6,641 bases of DNA from Gemmatimonadaceae bacterium. GTDB lineage: Bacteria > Gemmatimonadota > Gemmatimonadetes > Gemmatimonadales > Gemmatimonadaceae. Location of the stretch: positions 1 to 6,641 of the forward strand of contig JABFXM010000265.1 in assembly GCA_013361745.1 (NCBI GenBank), in the 5' to 3' direction. Made by a program: the position numbers and the translations under genes. The stretch's first letter is position 1; the number at the start of each line of letters is the position of its first letter. Of the stretch, positions 6,352 to 6,641 are shown one piece after another. The notes below the pieces were generated by a model. That model made no database searches and was not told where the DNA came from. It worked only from the letters and a program-made list of their open reading frames with translations.

Positions 6352-6641
6352 ATGACGGTTTCCTACGAGTTCGACGAGAACATCCTCGTTCTCCGCATGG
6401 TCGGGGACTACGTCCCCGCCGACATCCGTGCTGCGCTCAGCGCCGCGCTGCAGGACGACGCGCGTCCGGCGCTCACGGGTCTGCTCTTCGACGTGAGCGC
6501 TTCGACCTCGCTCGGCGCGCGGTCGAGCCGCGACGTTCGGTCGATGGCGGCGCTCCTCTCCCATCTCGCCCCGCAGTTCGGGGGACGCCTGGCACTTCTG
6601 GCGACGACCGACCTGCAGTACGGGCAGATGCGACTCGGCAG
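6352..6641 (+). CDS. STAS / SpoIIAA-like domain protein, C-terminus cut off by the window edge
   Basis: The frame is open from the ATG at 6352 to the window end, giving 96 full codons. The start (MTVSYEFDENILVLRMVGDYVPADIRAAL) is a beta-strand pair followed by a helix. Then come GLLFDVSASTSLGARSSRDVRSMAALL (43-69) and GGRLALLAT (77-85), the strand-helix-strand pattern of STAS-like proteins described as SpoIIAA-like. Such domains usually bind a partner (an anti-sigma factor, a transporter or another regulator) or sit alone as small cytoplasmic proteins. The serine in DVSAS falls near the position of the regulatory Ser of true anti-sigma-factor antagonists, but the local motif is not a convincing match, so phosphorylation is not claimed. 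No signal peptide. The likely full length is about 120-140 residues, so little is missing. The start is supported by the TAGCTT box six bases upstream. Confidence 0.7.
   Translation, partial: MTVSYEFDENILVLRMVGDYVPADIRAALSAALQDDARPALTGLLFDVSASTSLGARSSRDVRSMAALLSHLAPQFGGRLALLATTDLQYGQMRLG

Overview
The window is 6,641 bases of very GC-rich bacterial DNA (I estimate about 70% G+C from codon use, not a count). It is densely packed with ordinary-looking genes and has no rRNA, tRNA, CRISPR array or transposase. The lipoprotein signals, the DUF4142 lipoprotein, the G-rich intergenic repeats and the recurring octamer GCCTAACG fit a Gram-negative of the Gemmatimonadota type. That assignment is inference, not proof.

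Left part (1-3519). A minus-strand lipoprotein with a DUF1906 glycoside-hydrolase-like domain runs off the left edge. It diverges from an exported acetamidase/formamidase-family protein (644-1708). After a short spacer with a perfect TATAAT and a 14-base palindrome comes a secreted GH13 alpha-glucosidase (1771-3519). All three products appear to act outside the cytoplasm, which suggests a small block for carbohydrate and amide scavenging; whether they cooperate is not shown by the sequence.

Middle (3520-4641). A 354-base gap holds a long imperfect hairpin (3535-3649). A DUF4142 lipoprotein (3874-4494) follows. It converges on a HAD phosphatase gene across an elaborate nested inverted repeat (4517-4639) with G-quadruplex potential on both strands.

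Right part (4642-6641). The HAD hydrolase (minus) and a YiiM-like MOSC protein (plus) diverge from a 41-base spacer containing the palindrome AAGCTAGCTT. Then come a small two-helix membrane protein and the start of a STAS/SpoIIAA-like protein that runs off the right edge.

No new multi-gene system is evident. The most interesting signals are non-coding. Three genes share a TAG[AC]TT-N6-ATG arrangement that suggests leaderless transcripts. The octamer GCCTAACG occurs four times, and its two sense-strand copies supply the only TTA leucine codons I could find. There are also two intergenic inverted-repeat elements and a possible operator in front of the glucosidase gene.
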